The notes under the pieces were generated by a model. That model was not told the origin of the DNA. It searched no databases and saw only the letters and a list, made by a program, of their open reading frames with translations. A stretch of 64,000 bases of DNA. It comes from DATAEG01 sp963703085 (GTDB taxonomy: Bacteria; Actinomycetota; Actinomycetes; Mycobacteriales; Jatrophihabitantaceae). Of the stretch, positions 1-8,600 are shown piece after piece. The stretch is from NCBI GenBank assembly GCA_963703085.1, contig OY969789.1, forward strand, positions 2,542,001 to 2,606,000, given 5' to 3'. Positions within the stretch are counted from its first letter, which is position 1. Each line of letters starts with the position of its first letter. The translations under genes were made by a program, and so were the position numbers.

Positions 1-947
1 TCGTCGGATACCTGGACGACGGAAGTGGAGGAGGAGATCGCCTCGATCAGCCGGTCCAGCAGGCGCGCGGCCAGCAACGAGGCCTCGTGATGCTGCAGGC
101 GTAGCACCGAGCGCGTCACCTCAGCGGTGACGTTGGGGTTGCCGTCGCGGTCCCCGCCGATCCAGGTGCCGAAGGTGAGCGGTCGCGCGATCGCGGAGAG
201 GTGCGCGCCGCGGCTGGCCAGCTCTTCGGCCAGCTCGGTGGTCAGATCGGGCAGCGACTCGGAGACGATCGCCTGCAGGTAGTAGAGCGCGTTGCGTGCC
301 TCGTCCACCGGAGCGGGACGGGACAGCCGCAGCTCGTCGGTCTGCCAGATCAGGTCGATGATCTCGGCCAGCTGCCGATCCTGTCGTGCGCGCGCGAGCG
401 AGTCCGCAACAGTGGGCACCTCGAGCACGTCGGCGACTCCGCGCAGCTTGCCCAGGATCGACCGCCGGCTGGCCTCGGTCGGATGGGCGGTGAAGACCGG
501 CCGAACCGCCAGTTCGCTGACCGCCTTCTCCAGACCCGCCGGGCCGGACTCGGCATGGACGGCCGCGACCGCCCTGGTCAGCCACTCCTCACCCGCCGGC
601 CGGCGCTGCAGCCCACGCACCCGGTGCACCTGTTCGGCGACGTTGGCGAGGTAGAAGTACGCCGAGAAGGCGCGCACCAAGGCGGTCGCCGATTCCAGCG
701 AAGCGTCCGCCAGTAGCGCGCGCACCTCGGTGCGGGCCTGTGCGCTGCCGGCCGCGGACTCATCCTTGCTCTGCTTCGTCAATGCGCGGACCTGCTCCAC
801 CTGCGCAAGCAGCTCTGCACCGTTCTGGCGGACCAGCGCCTCGCCGAGCAACGCGCCGACCCGGCGCACGTCAGCGCGCAGTGCCGCGTCCTCGTCGACG
901 GCATCGACGTTATCGATCGGCTCGGGCAGCGACGGGGCGGCTGTCAT
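1..947 (-). CDS. ppc: Phosphoenolpyruvate carboxylase, N-terminal part (runs off the left edge)
   Basis: Anaplerotic cytosolic enzyme that carboxylates phosphoenolpyruvate to oxaloacetate. Translation from the ATG at 947–945 (MTAAPSLPEPIDNVDA...) stays open to position 1, giving about 315 residues of a protein that is usually around 900. Two family signatures are directly visible: the VFTAHPTEASRRSIL block with the catalytic histidine (about residue 157) and the FGTWIGGDRDGNPNVT block (about residue 265). The rest, including the second active-site half, lies outside the window. It is divergent from the polysaccharide locus; a 14-bp perfect palindrome at 1013–1026 lies about 66 bases upstream of the start. 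Identity is secure; the start is the first plausible ATG. Confidence 0.95.
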   Translation of the reverse strand, partial: MTAAPSLPEPIDNVDAVDEDAALRADVRRVGALLGEALVRQNGAELLAQVEQVRALTKQSKDESAAGSAQARTEVRALLADASLESATALVRAFSAYFYLANVAEQVHRVRGLQRRPAGEEWLTRAVAAVHAESGPAGLEKAVSELAVRPVFTAHPTEASRRSILGKLRGVADVLEVPTVADSLARARQDRQLAEIIDLIWQTDELRLSRPAPVDEARNALYYLQAIVSESLPDLTTELAEELASRGAHLSAIARPLTFGTWIGGDRDGNPNVTAEVTRSVLRLQHHEASLLAARLLDRLIEAISSSTSVVQVSD

Positions 948-1246
948 GCAGAGAATCCTTGCCTACCGGGTGAAGCGCCGCGCACCCACTCCCCGACCCT
1001 GCTATGGCGTCCGCTGCGATCGCAGCCGCGCAGCGTGCCCCGGTAAGACGTGCGCCGCGCGGGTTATCTCATTGACCTGCCGTGCCGGGTTTACGCCAGC
1101 ACCTTGTGCATGTACAGTCACGCCGGAGATCAACTTCGACCGTTGCGGAGCGCTTGCGCTTGCGGAGTTGGCCTCAACGGGGGAAAACGGGGATCGTCTG
1201 GCCACGCTTCGCAGCGGGTGGTGCAGGCGTACGGGGGCTTTGAATT
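948..1246. other. Divergent intergenic region between ppc and the polysaccharide locus
   Basis: About 300 bases without a convincing gene. It must hold the promoters of ppc (leftward) and of the glycosyltransferase (rightward). The only clear structure is the perfect palindrome GCTGCGATCGCAGC at 1013–1026. An ACGGGGG run at about 1230 lies just before the downstream start. I could not assign −10/−35 boxes with confidence. Confidence 0.5.
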
Positions 1247-2863
1247 ATGGGCGGCGCCTTGCGCGTCGTCGAGTCGGGGGACTCAGCGGCAGAGTTGCAT
1301 GCCGATCATCTCGGGCTCGACGAAGTCAGTCGGCTACATCCAGAATCGCTCGTCGCATCGCGACGGCATCACCGTCTCGTCGGCCTGCACTCGCGGCGCC
1401 GGGTTCGAGTCGGCGAATTTCCGATCCGCCGCGTTCCGGCGCGGGCCTGGGTCAAGCAGTACGGCGCAGCGCTGTTGCTGGTCGATCTGCTTGCTGGAGT
1501 CATCAGCGGCGCATCGGCGTTCGCCATCCGCATTCCCGAGGGAGCACAAGCCACGTCGGCCGAGGCGCTCTACCTGCCCTTGGCCCTGCTCTTCCCGATG
1601 TGCTGGCTCGGCGCAGCGTGGTTGGCCGACGCGTACGAGTCGCGAGTCATCGGACTCGGCTCGGAGGAATACCAGCGCATCGGCAAGGCGTTCGTCGGGC
1701 TGCTCGCCGCGGTCGGCTTCACGTCGTACGCGTTGCATGCGAGCGTCCCGCGCGGCTACGTCGTAATCGCGCTGCCCGCAGCCCTGCTGTTGAGCGTGGC
1801 CGGCCGTTTCGCGCTCCGCAAGGTGCTGCACCGGGCGCGGGCACGGGGGCAGGCCAGTAACTCGGTCGTCGTCGTCGGCGACGCCGACTCGGTAGCCGAC
1901 CTGTCGCGCCGCATGCACGCCGAGACCTACGCCGGAATGAAGGTGGTCGGCGCGTGCATCCCGGCCACCGAGCTTGCCGACCCGCGGGCTCGCGAGGAAC
2001 TCGCCGCTGTTGGCGTGCCGCTGCTCGGCGACATGGATTCAGTGCTGCAGGCCGTCGCCCAGTCCGAGGCGGACACGGTTGCGGTCACGTCGAGCCACGC
2101 GCTCGGCCCGCAGCGGCTGCGCGAGCTGTCCTGGCAGATGGAGCGCATCGAGGCAGACCTGCTTGTCGCTCCCGGCCTGGTCGAAGTCGCGGGTCCGCGG
2201 CTGCACATCCGTCCGATGACCGGACTGCCGTTGTTGCACGTCGAGAAGCCCGAGTTCGCCGGTAGCCGACGGGTGATGAAGGGCGCTGCCGACCGGACAG
2301 CTGCCCTGTTCGGTCTGCTGATGCTCAGCCCGCTGCTGATCGGCGTCTGGACGGCCATCCGGCTGACCAGCTCGGGCCCGGCGTTCTTCCGCCAGATCCG
2401 GGTGGGCAAGGACGGCAAGGAATTCACCATCTGGAAGTTCCGCTCGATGTACACCGACGCAGAAGCCCGCCTGGCCGAGCTGCACGCGAGCAGTGACGGC
2501 AACGGCGTGCTCTTCAAGATGAAGCACGACCCGAGAATCACTCGAGTCGGTGGCATCATCCGGCGGTTCTCCATCGACGAGCTCCCGCAGCTCATCAACG
2601 TCCTCAACGGCACGATGTCGCTCGTCGGTCCGCGCCCGCCGCTTCCCGCGGAGGTGGAGCAGTACGGCTCGGACGTGCGCCGCCGGCTGCTCGTCCGGCC
2701 CGGCCTCACCGGTTTGTGGCAGGTCAGCGGTCGCAGCGACCTGTCGTGGGAGGAGTCAGTGCGCCTCGACCTGCGCTACGTCGAGAACTGGTCACTCGGC
2801 CAGGACGCACTGATCCTCTGGAAGACGGCCTCGGCAGTACTGAAGGGATCGGGGGCCTACTGA
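1247..2863 (+). CDS. Exopolysaccharide-initiating polyprenyl-phosphate sugar phosphotransferase
   Basis: Predicted to move a sugar-1-phosphate from a nucleotide sugar to undecaprenyl phosphate, the first membrane step of exopolysaccharide synthesis. The 538-residue protein has hydrophobic segments in its first half (for example around AALLLVDLLAGVISG), a Rossmann-like middle (SNSVVVVGDADS), and a C-terminal bacterial sugar transferase domain from about residue 345. That domain shows the expected WKFRSM, FSIDELPQLINVLNGTMSLVGPRPPL (quoted in part: DELPQLINV, SLVGPRP) and RPGLTGLWQVSGRS motifs. This is the WcaJ/CpsE-like architecture. The start is the ATG at 1247; the N-terminal 50 residues are poorly hydrophobic, so a later start is possible. 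It opens the locus and is followed by tandem hairpins. Confidence 0.9.
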   Translation: MGGALRVVESGDSAAELHADHLGLDEVSRLHPESLVASRRHHRLVGLHSRRRVRVGEFPIRRVPARAWVKQYGAALLLVDLLAGVISGASAFAIRIPEGAQATSAEALYLPLALLFPMCWLGAAWLADAYESRVIGLGSEEYQRIGKAFVGLLAAVGFTSYALHASVPRGYVVIALPAALLLSVAGRFALRKVLHRARARGQASNSVVVVGDADSVADLSRRMHAETYAGMKVVGACIPATELADPRAREELAAVGVPLLGDMDSVLQAVAQSEADTVAVTSSHALGPQRLRELSWQMERIEADLLVAPGLVEVAGPRLHIRPMTGLPLLHVEKPEFAGSRRVMKGAADRTAALFGLLMLSPLLIGVWTAIRLTSSGPAFFRQIRVGKDGKEFTIWKFRSMYTDAEARLAELHASSDGNGVLFKMKHDPRITRVGGIIRRFSIDELPQLINVLNGTMSLVGPRPPLPAEVEQYGSDVRRRLLVRPGLTGLWQVSGRSDLSWEESVRLDLRYVENWSLGQDALILWKTASAVLKGSGAY

Positions 2864-2867
2864 CAGG

Positions 2868-2899
2868 CGGCGGTTCCTCACACGGGGGAGGAACCGCCG
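2868..2899 (+). terminator. Hairpin 1 after the initiating glycosyltransferase
   Basis: Perfect 12-bp stem (2868–2879 with 2888–2899) and an 8-base loop ACACGGGG, five bases after the stop codon. There is no T-tract, so it may be a structural rather than a classical terminator. Its inner part is nearly identical to hairpin 2. Confidence 0.6.
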
Positions 2900-2912
2900 G
2901 CGCAGGCAGGGG

Positions 2913-2946
2913 GTCGTAGTTCCTCTCACGGGGGAGGAACTACGAC
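2913..2946 (+). terminator. Hairpin 2, near-copy of hairpin 1
   Basis: Perfect 13-bp stem (2913–2925 with 2934–2946) and loop TCACGGGG. The core GTTCCTC–CACGGGG–GAGGAAC is shared with hairpin 1, while the outer stem bases differ but stay paired. Confidence 0.6.
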
Positions 2947-2963
2947 GCCGGGCCTGCAAATGA

Positions 2964-3007
2964 AAACCGCCCGTGGCGGGAGGTAATCCTCTCGCCACGG
3001 GCGGTTT
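2964..3007 (-). terminator. Strong hairpin terminator between convergent genes
   Basis: Perfect 15-bp stem (2964–2978 with 2993–3007), with an inner GAGG/CCTC extension. Read leftward it comes directly after the stop of the 3010–3888 gene, and the stem ends in TTTT followed by CATTT, as expected for intrinsic termination. Read rightward the stem ends in GGTTT, so it may act in both directions. Confidence 0.75.
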
Positions 3008-3009
3008 CG

Positions 3010-3888
3010 TCAGTTGCGGAGGGACAGGTCCCAGTGCTGCGCCACCAGGTCCCGGGTTGCAAGGATGTTGCCCTTGCTCGATGCGCCGAAGACGATCGAT
3101 TCGATGTTGGGTTGAGCGCATACCCACTCGATCGCCTCGGCCGGCGGGATGGCACCTGACGCGAGCACGGACATCGCGATCGCGCGAAACCTTCGATCTC
3201 GTAGTGCACGCTCGTAGGCGTCCATACCGCCGGACATCCGGAAGCCGATCTTGTTGATGTTGCTGCACACGATCGGATTCTCGATGCCCACCGCATCGAG
3301 GACGTCCAGCAAGGCCGGCATGTTCATCGTGATGAAGCCAGGCTCAGCCTGATATCGGTTCGTCACGTGCTCGGCGAAGATGGCAAAGGCGTCTTTGAAA
3401 CCGAGGCCCAGTAAGAGATCGACCACGACGTTCTGCAGGAAGATCACCGGAGTCCGCAGGCCGGCGAACATCTTCATCTCGGCGTCCACCAGCAGGGTGA
3501 TCAGGCCCTCGATGTCTTTCTTGGCCAATGAGGCGCCTCCGCGGAGAGCCGCATTCATCAGACCCTCGTCCGGCAGGAATCTGCGGATGGCGCCAACCAT
3601 CCCGTCTTCGGTCATCGCGTTCGCATACTTGTGTGCGTAAGGCATGCCTGGGAAGAAGATGTAGTCGGGATACCTGGCCGGGTCATCCCGGACATGAGCG
3701 GCAACCTCTGCGATCCGGTCGTGCGTAGTGCACATGAAGGTTCGGATGCCGGCGGCATAGGCGATGTCGAGAACCTCGATGACCGCCGAGAGATCCTGGA
3801 AGCGCATCGACTGGGCGCGTGCCTTCTCTTCCGACATGTGGTTCACGCCGAAGAACTGGTTATCGCCAAAGAGAAGACGATCCATCAT
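3010..3888 (-). CDS. Conserved protein of unknown function, possibly TIM-barrel
   Basis: A 292-residue soluble protein, starting MMDRLLFGDNQFFGVNHMSE. I chose the ATG at 3888 because CGGAG lies six bases upstream, and because sequence further upstream is the end of the preceding gene in another frame. The alternation of strand-like and helix-like stretches (IRTFMCTT, YIFFPGMPYAHK, TPVIFLQNVV, PIVCSNINKIGFRMSGG, IESIVFGASSKGNI) suggests a TIM barrel resembling aldo/keto reductases, but I see no diagnostic motif and assign no reaction. It lies 53 bases behind the Gfo/Idh-type oxidoreductase on the same strand, so the two probably act in one sugar-modifying step. A strong terminator follows. Confidence 0.6.
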   Translation of the reverse strand: MMDRLLFGDNQFFGVNHMSEEKARAQSMRFQDLSAVIEVLDIAYAAGIRTFMCTTHDRIAEVAAHVRDDPARYPDYIFFPGMPYAHKYANAMTEDGMVGAIRRFLPDEGLMNAALRGGASLAKKDIEGLITLLVDAEMKMFAGLRTPVIFLQNVVVDLLLGLGFKDAFAIFAEHVTNRYQAEPGFITMNMPALLDVLDAVGIENPIVCSNINKIGFRMSGGMDAYERALRDRRFRAIAMSVLASGAIPPAEAIEWVCAQPNIESIVFGASSKGNILATRDLVAQHWDLSLRN

Positions 3889-3941
3889 GAGCAACTCCGT
3901 GAACTCGATCGACGTAAGACCGTAGTGGTGGACATCGGCGC

Positions 3942-5132
3942 TTATCGGCCGTTCATTCGTGCCCGGACGTCCGCCCGCACCTGCGCAGCCCGGCGAGCAA
4001 GTCGTTGCGGCAGATCTGCCGGCACCCGCTCGGCCAGCCGGCCCGGTAGCCGATCGTGCCAAGTCGCAGCGGCAGGGCGGGCAACAGCGGCCTGTGCTCC
4101 GGTCGCGGTGGCAGCGCCCTTTGCAGCGTCGGCGATCATCAGCTCGATGACCTTGTCGGTCACGGCCGCGCTGCCGAACGAGTTCACACCCTCGGTCTTG
4201 GATGCCTTGATGCGCTGGACGAAATGGTCCAGCTGCGCGCTGTACTCCTCGCCGCGCACGTAGAACCACACGGGCGCGGTGAGGTCGGTCGTGTACTTGA
4301 CGTTCCAGCCCTGCTGATAGCCATCCGGGACGGTCGCCGTGTCACGCAAGTACACCTGACACTCCTGCCGGTCGGCGTAGATGCGCCCGGCGGTTCCCCA
4401 GATCGTCATCTTGGTGGACATCTTGCGTTGCGACTCGTCCGACCAGTTCACCGAAATCTGGGCGGACACGCCGTTCGGAAAATAGAGTGTGCTGGCCACC
4501 TCGTCGTCGATCTCACGAGAGAAGATCTTGTTGAGCACGGTGCCGCCGACGCCGGTGGGCTCGCCGAGATACCAGTTGAGCAGATTGATCGGGTGCGCCG
4601 CGTAGTCGTAAAGACAACCACCGCCTTCAGAGCGCTGACTACGCCACGTGCCGCCCTTCGGCTTCAACACAACGGGTCCGTAGGCCTCGCCGAGGACGTG
4701 AGTGACGGTCCCGATGGCGCCGGCCTCGAGCAGTCGCTTGACTTCCTGGAATGCGCCTACGAACCGATAGTGATAGCCGACCTGGGTGACCAGTCCGCGT
4801 TCCGCGCTGAGCGCAGTCAGTTCGTCGGAGTCGGCCGAGTCGAGGCAGAACGGTTTCTCGCAGAAGACGTGAAGGCCGCGGTCGAGAGCGGTACGGACCA
4901 GTCCGGCGTGCGACTTCGACGGCGTCGCAATGATGACGGCATCCAGGTCGACTTCGTCCAGCATGGTGTTCGCATCGGTATAGGTACGAACGCCGGTGTA
5001 CTTGTTCAGGATGCTGAGCACGTATCCGGACGCATCGCACACCGCGGCAAGCTCAACATCAGGATGCGCGTTGATGAGAGAGTGGTGGGACAAACCCATC
5101 TTGCCGAGTCCGATGACGGCGACTCTGACCAC
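3942..5132 (-). CDS. Gfo/Idh/MocA-family sugar oxidoreductase
   Basis: NAD(P)-dependent oxidoreductase acting on a sugar or nucleotide sugar; probably provides an unusual sugar for the polysaccharide. The 396-residue protein begins with the dinucleotide-binding VAVIGLGKMG motif and contains the family EKP motif (HVFCEKPFCLDS, about residue 93), with the second domain carrying GGGCLYDYAAHPINLLNWYLGE, where the DYAAHP histidine is the usual active-site position. The start is a GTG at 5132 with AGAAAGG about eight bases upstream. The last 60 residues are Ala/Arg-rich and look like a tail. It is divergent from the secreted-protein genes and heads a two-gene leftward unit. Substrate cannot be stated. 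Confidence 0.88.
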   Translation of the reverse strand: MVRVAVIGLGKMGLSHHSLINAHPDVELAAVCDASGYVLSILNKYTGVRTYTDANTMLDEVDLDAVIIATPSKSHAGLVRTALDRGLHVFCEKPFCLDSADSDELTALSAERGLVTQVGYHYRFVGAFQEVKRLLEAGAIGTVTHVLGEAYGPVVLKPKGGTWRSQRSEGGGCLYDYAAHPINLLNWYLGEPTGVGGTVLNKIFSREIDDEVASTLYFPNGVSAQISVNWSDESQRKMSTKMTIWGTAGRIYADRQECQVYLRDTATVPDGYQQGWNVKYTTDLTAPVWFYVRGEEYSAQLDHFVQRIKASKTEGVNSFGSAAVTDKVIELMIADAAKGAATATGAQAAVARPAAATWHDRLPGRLAERVPADLPQRLARRAAQVRADVRARMNGR

Positions 5133-5699
5133 GTGGTGCCCTTTCTCGGGTCGGAACTGACGAGCTGACCGGTCGCACAGCTAGCTTCGGGCATTCGGTA
5201 GACAGTCTGTACGAACGCCTGGCCGGACGGCACAGCGCAGCGTGCGAGTGGTGGGCGTGGCGACGAGATTATCAGCGCGATGGGTGATACAACTGCCGCC
5301 CAGTCATCTTGACGGGCGTGCTTTCTACCTGCTAGCTTCTGCCAGTCCGGACTGTTTTCCGGACACGGGGGCTGCGTCCGCTTCGGCGGGCGCGTGTTGT
5401 TCGGGGGAACAGCAAATGATCGATGTGGGGCACATCGACGCATGCCGTAGTCGGCACGTCATCTCTGGTCATTCATCGCGGCGGCAGCGTGCCTGCCTGC
5501 ATGGTTCGCCGTACGTCTAGCGAGTCATCGAGCGCCGCCAATCAACTGTCTCTCCAGATCGTCGCCGCAGGGAGCCAGCGCGGACGCTTCGACATCCAAC
5601 TGATCCGACCGCGCCCAGGGTGCGCCGGCGGAGGGGCTGGCCCAAGGCGAACGGCATTTCTCAGAGCCATAGCAGGATCCGACTTCCGGGGGGAACGTC
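5133..5699. other. Long divergent intergenic region with GGGG-loop hairpins
   Basis: Some 570 bases with no believable gene on either strand. It contains a 7-bp hairpin (5345–5351 with 5358–5364) followed by an ACGGGGG run, a small hairpin with a GGGG loop at 5398–5411, and another at 5684–5695 over the ribosome-binding site of the next gene. Promoters for both directions must lie here. Confidence 0.5.
5684..5695 (+). promoter_or_regulatory. Ribosome-binding site embedded in a GGGG-loop dyad
   Basis: TTCC–GGGG–GGAA sits four bases before the ATG at 5700, so the G-run that should act as Shine–Dalgarno sequence forms the loop of a short dyad. Related dyads occur at 5398–5411 and 25234–25247. 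Confidence 0.35.
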
Positions 5700-8600
5700 A
5701 TGCGCCTAGTGCGCCTCATCGCGGGCATTGCGGCCATCGCCGCATCATCGTTTGCGCTGTCCATCTTCATCGCAGCTGCGCCATCGAGCGCACTACAGAG
5801 CCAGGTTCCGTCCAACGCTGCATCAGCCTGGCAGACGAACGGGAACGTGTCCGTCATGGCGTATGCCAACGGAGTCATCTACATCGGCGGCGACTTCACG
5901 TCGGTCCGCCCACCAGGCGCGGCGGCGGGGACCGGCGAGGTGGCCCGTGGGCACCTCGCTGCATTCAACGCCAGCACGGGGGCATTGATCACGTCCTTCA
6001 ACCACAGCATCTCGTCGGTGAAGGCCCTCGCGGCGAGTCCCGATCAGAGCACGCTGTACGTCGGTGGTGACTTCACCAACATCGATGGCACAGCGCGCAA
6101 CAGGGTCGCGTCCTTCGCCACATCGTCGGGTGCGTTGACAAGCTGGAACCCCAATTCGAACAACCGGGTATCCGCTATCGCCGCCTCCCCGACGACCGTT
6201 TATGTCGCGGGCACGTTCACCTCGGTCGGTGGCCGGGCGTCAACACGAATCGCGGCCCTGAGCGCCAGCACGGGATCGGCGCTGTCGACGTTCACCGCGT
6301 CCGCGGACAATCTCTCTTACCAGATCGCACTGTCCACCGACTACAGCAGGCTGTACTTGGCCGGTGCCTTCACCAACCTTAATGGCGACACCAATCTGTG
6401 GTCGGCCGGCGTGATCAACGCGAGCACCGGCGCCAACCTGCCGTTCGCTGCCCACTCGGTCATCCCACCGACCAGCGCTGCATGCGTCTCGCAGGGCAAA
6501 ACGATCAAGACAGACGCCGACGGCGCCTACTTCGGCATGGAAGGTACCGGTGGTGGCTGTTTCGACGGCACCTTCTCGGCGAACAGCGACGGTAGCCTGA
6601 AGTGGGTCAGCACCTGCCTTGGCGCGACGCAAGCCGTTCAGCCGCTCAACGGGACGCTGTACACGGGGTCGCACAGTCACGACTGCACCGGTGACCAAGG
6701 CACCGACCCGGATGCATTCGCCGAGGTCGGCTGGTCCAAGGGCCTGGCGCGTTATCTGCTTTCGCGCAGCACGACAACCGGGAAGCTCGGCAACTGGTAC
6801 CCGAACACCAATGGAGGTACCGGCCTCGGCCCGCGCTCCATGGCAACGGACGGCACGCAACTCTTCGTTGGTGGCGAGTTCACGACGGTGAATGGTCAGC
6901 CGCAGCAGGGCTTCGCCCGGTTCTCACCGAGCACGGGTGACCTGGCGGTGCCGGCGCAGACCGCGGCACCGGTGGCGATCGCTCGAGCCGGCGGCAAGGT
7001 CTCGGTCTTCGTGCAGACGCCGTTGGACACCGACGACACGGACTTGACCGTCCGTCTCTACCGCGACAACGGCACCACTCCGATCGCCACTAAGCAGGAG
7101 CACTCGCTGTTCTGGCGGCAACCGATCGTCGGGTTCACTGATGACGGACTCGCCGTTGGTAGCTCGCACACCTATCGCGTGGATGTGTCTGAGACAAACG
7201 GTCCGAACGTGGGAGCGAAGTCTGCAGCCAGTAACACCGTCACGGTGGCAAACAGCGTGCCTGCCTATCCCACCTCGGTGATGTCCGACGACCCGTCGCT
7301 GTACTGGCGCTTCGCTGACACTCACACGCCGGCTATCGCCGACTCGTCGGATGCACTCGAGGGTGGCGTGACGTTCGGCGGGGTGAGCCTTGGTCAGGGC
7401 GGTGCCACCACCGACTCGAACGGGATCACCACCGACGGCGCCTCGGGCATCGTCTCCTCGACCGATCTGCTCCCCTCGCCGACGACCTTCTCCGTCGACG
7501 CGTGGTTCAAGACCACCAGCACGAGCGGCGGCAAGATCATCGGGTTCGGCAACGATCAGAAGGGCTACGACTTCAGCGGTAACCCGGCGTTGAGCAGCTC
7601 GTACGACAAGCAGGTCTACATGACCAACGACGGCAAGCTGATCTTCGGCGTCTACAACGGCAGCTTCGACATGCTGAGCACGTCCACCGCCTTCAACGAT
7701 GGCCAGTGGCACCAGGTGGTCGGTACTCAGGGTCCGACTGGCATGACGCTCTACGTTGATGGTGCCCGGATCGGTCACAACGGCGTCACCACCAACCAGA
7801 GCTACAACGGCTACTGGCGGGTCGGCGGCGACAACCTCGGCGCGTGGCCGAGCCAGCCGACGAGCAACTACTTCGCCGGTTCGATCGACGAGGTCTCCGT
7901 GTACAACCACACGCTGTCTCTGAGCGACGTCGTTTCGCAGTACTCGGCGTCCGGCCGCACTCCGCCGCCGTCCAGCCTGCCGACCGACGCCTACGGCAAG
8001 GCCGTAGTTCAGGACGGCGCTAGCACGTACTGGCGGGTCGACGAGACCAGTGGTACCACGGCTGCCGATTCCACCGGGCTCGGCAACACCGGCACCTACT
8101 CAGGCGGCGACACCTTGGGTGGACCGAGTGCGATCGGTTCGGTGGGAACGTCGGTCAGCTTCGACGGATCGACGGGCAACCTCGCCTCCGCGAATGTGAC
8201 CTCCGGGCCGAGCGTCTATTCCGAGGAGTTGTGGTTCAAGACCAATACGACGAACGGTGGCAAGCTGATCGGGTTCGGCAACTCGAACAATGGCCCGAGC
8301 AGCAACTACGACCGGCACGTCTACATGACCAACGAGGGAAACCTCATCTTCGGTGTCTGGAACAACGGTCCGGACACGGTCACCACGCCGAACACCTATA
8401 ACAACAACCAGTGGCACTACATGGTCGCCACTCAGGGTCCGGACGGCATGAAGCTTTATGTGGACGGCGTGCTGACCGGCACCAACGGTGCTACCACCAG
8501 CCAGCCCTATCAGGGTTACTGGCGGGTCGGCGGCGACAATATCGGGGGTTGGCCGGGCCAGCCGAACAGCTCCAACTTCGGCGGCTCCATCGATGAGGTG

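Noticed and set aside
5423..6070. 215-codon frame overlapping the start of the large secreted-protein gene
   Set aside because: Arg/His/Gly-rich composition, no ribosome-binding site, and it overlaps the signal peptide of the real gene in another frame.
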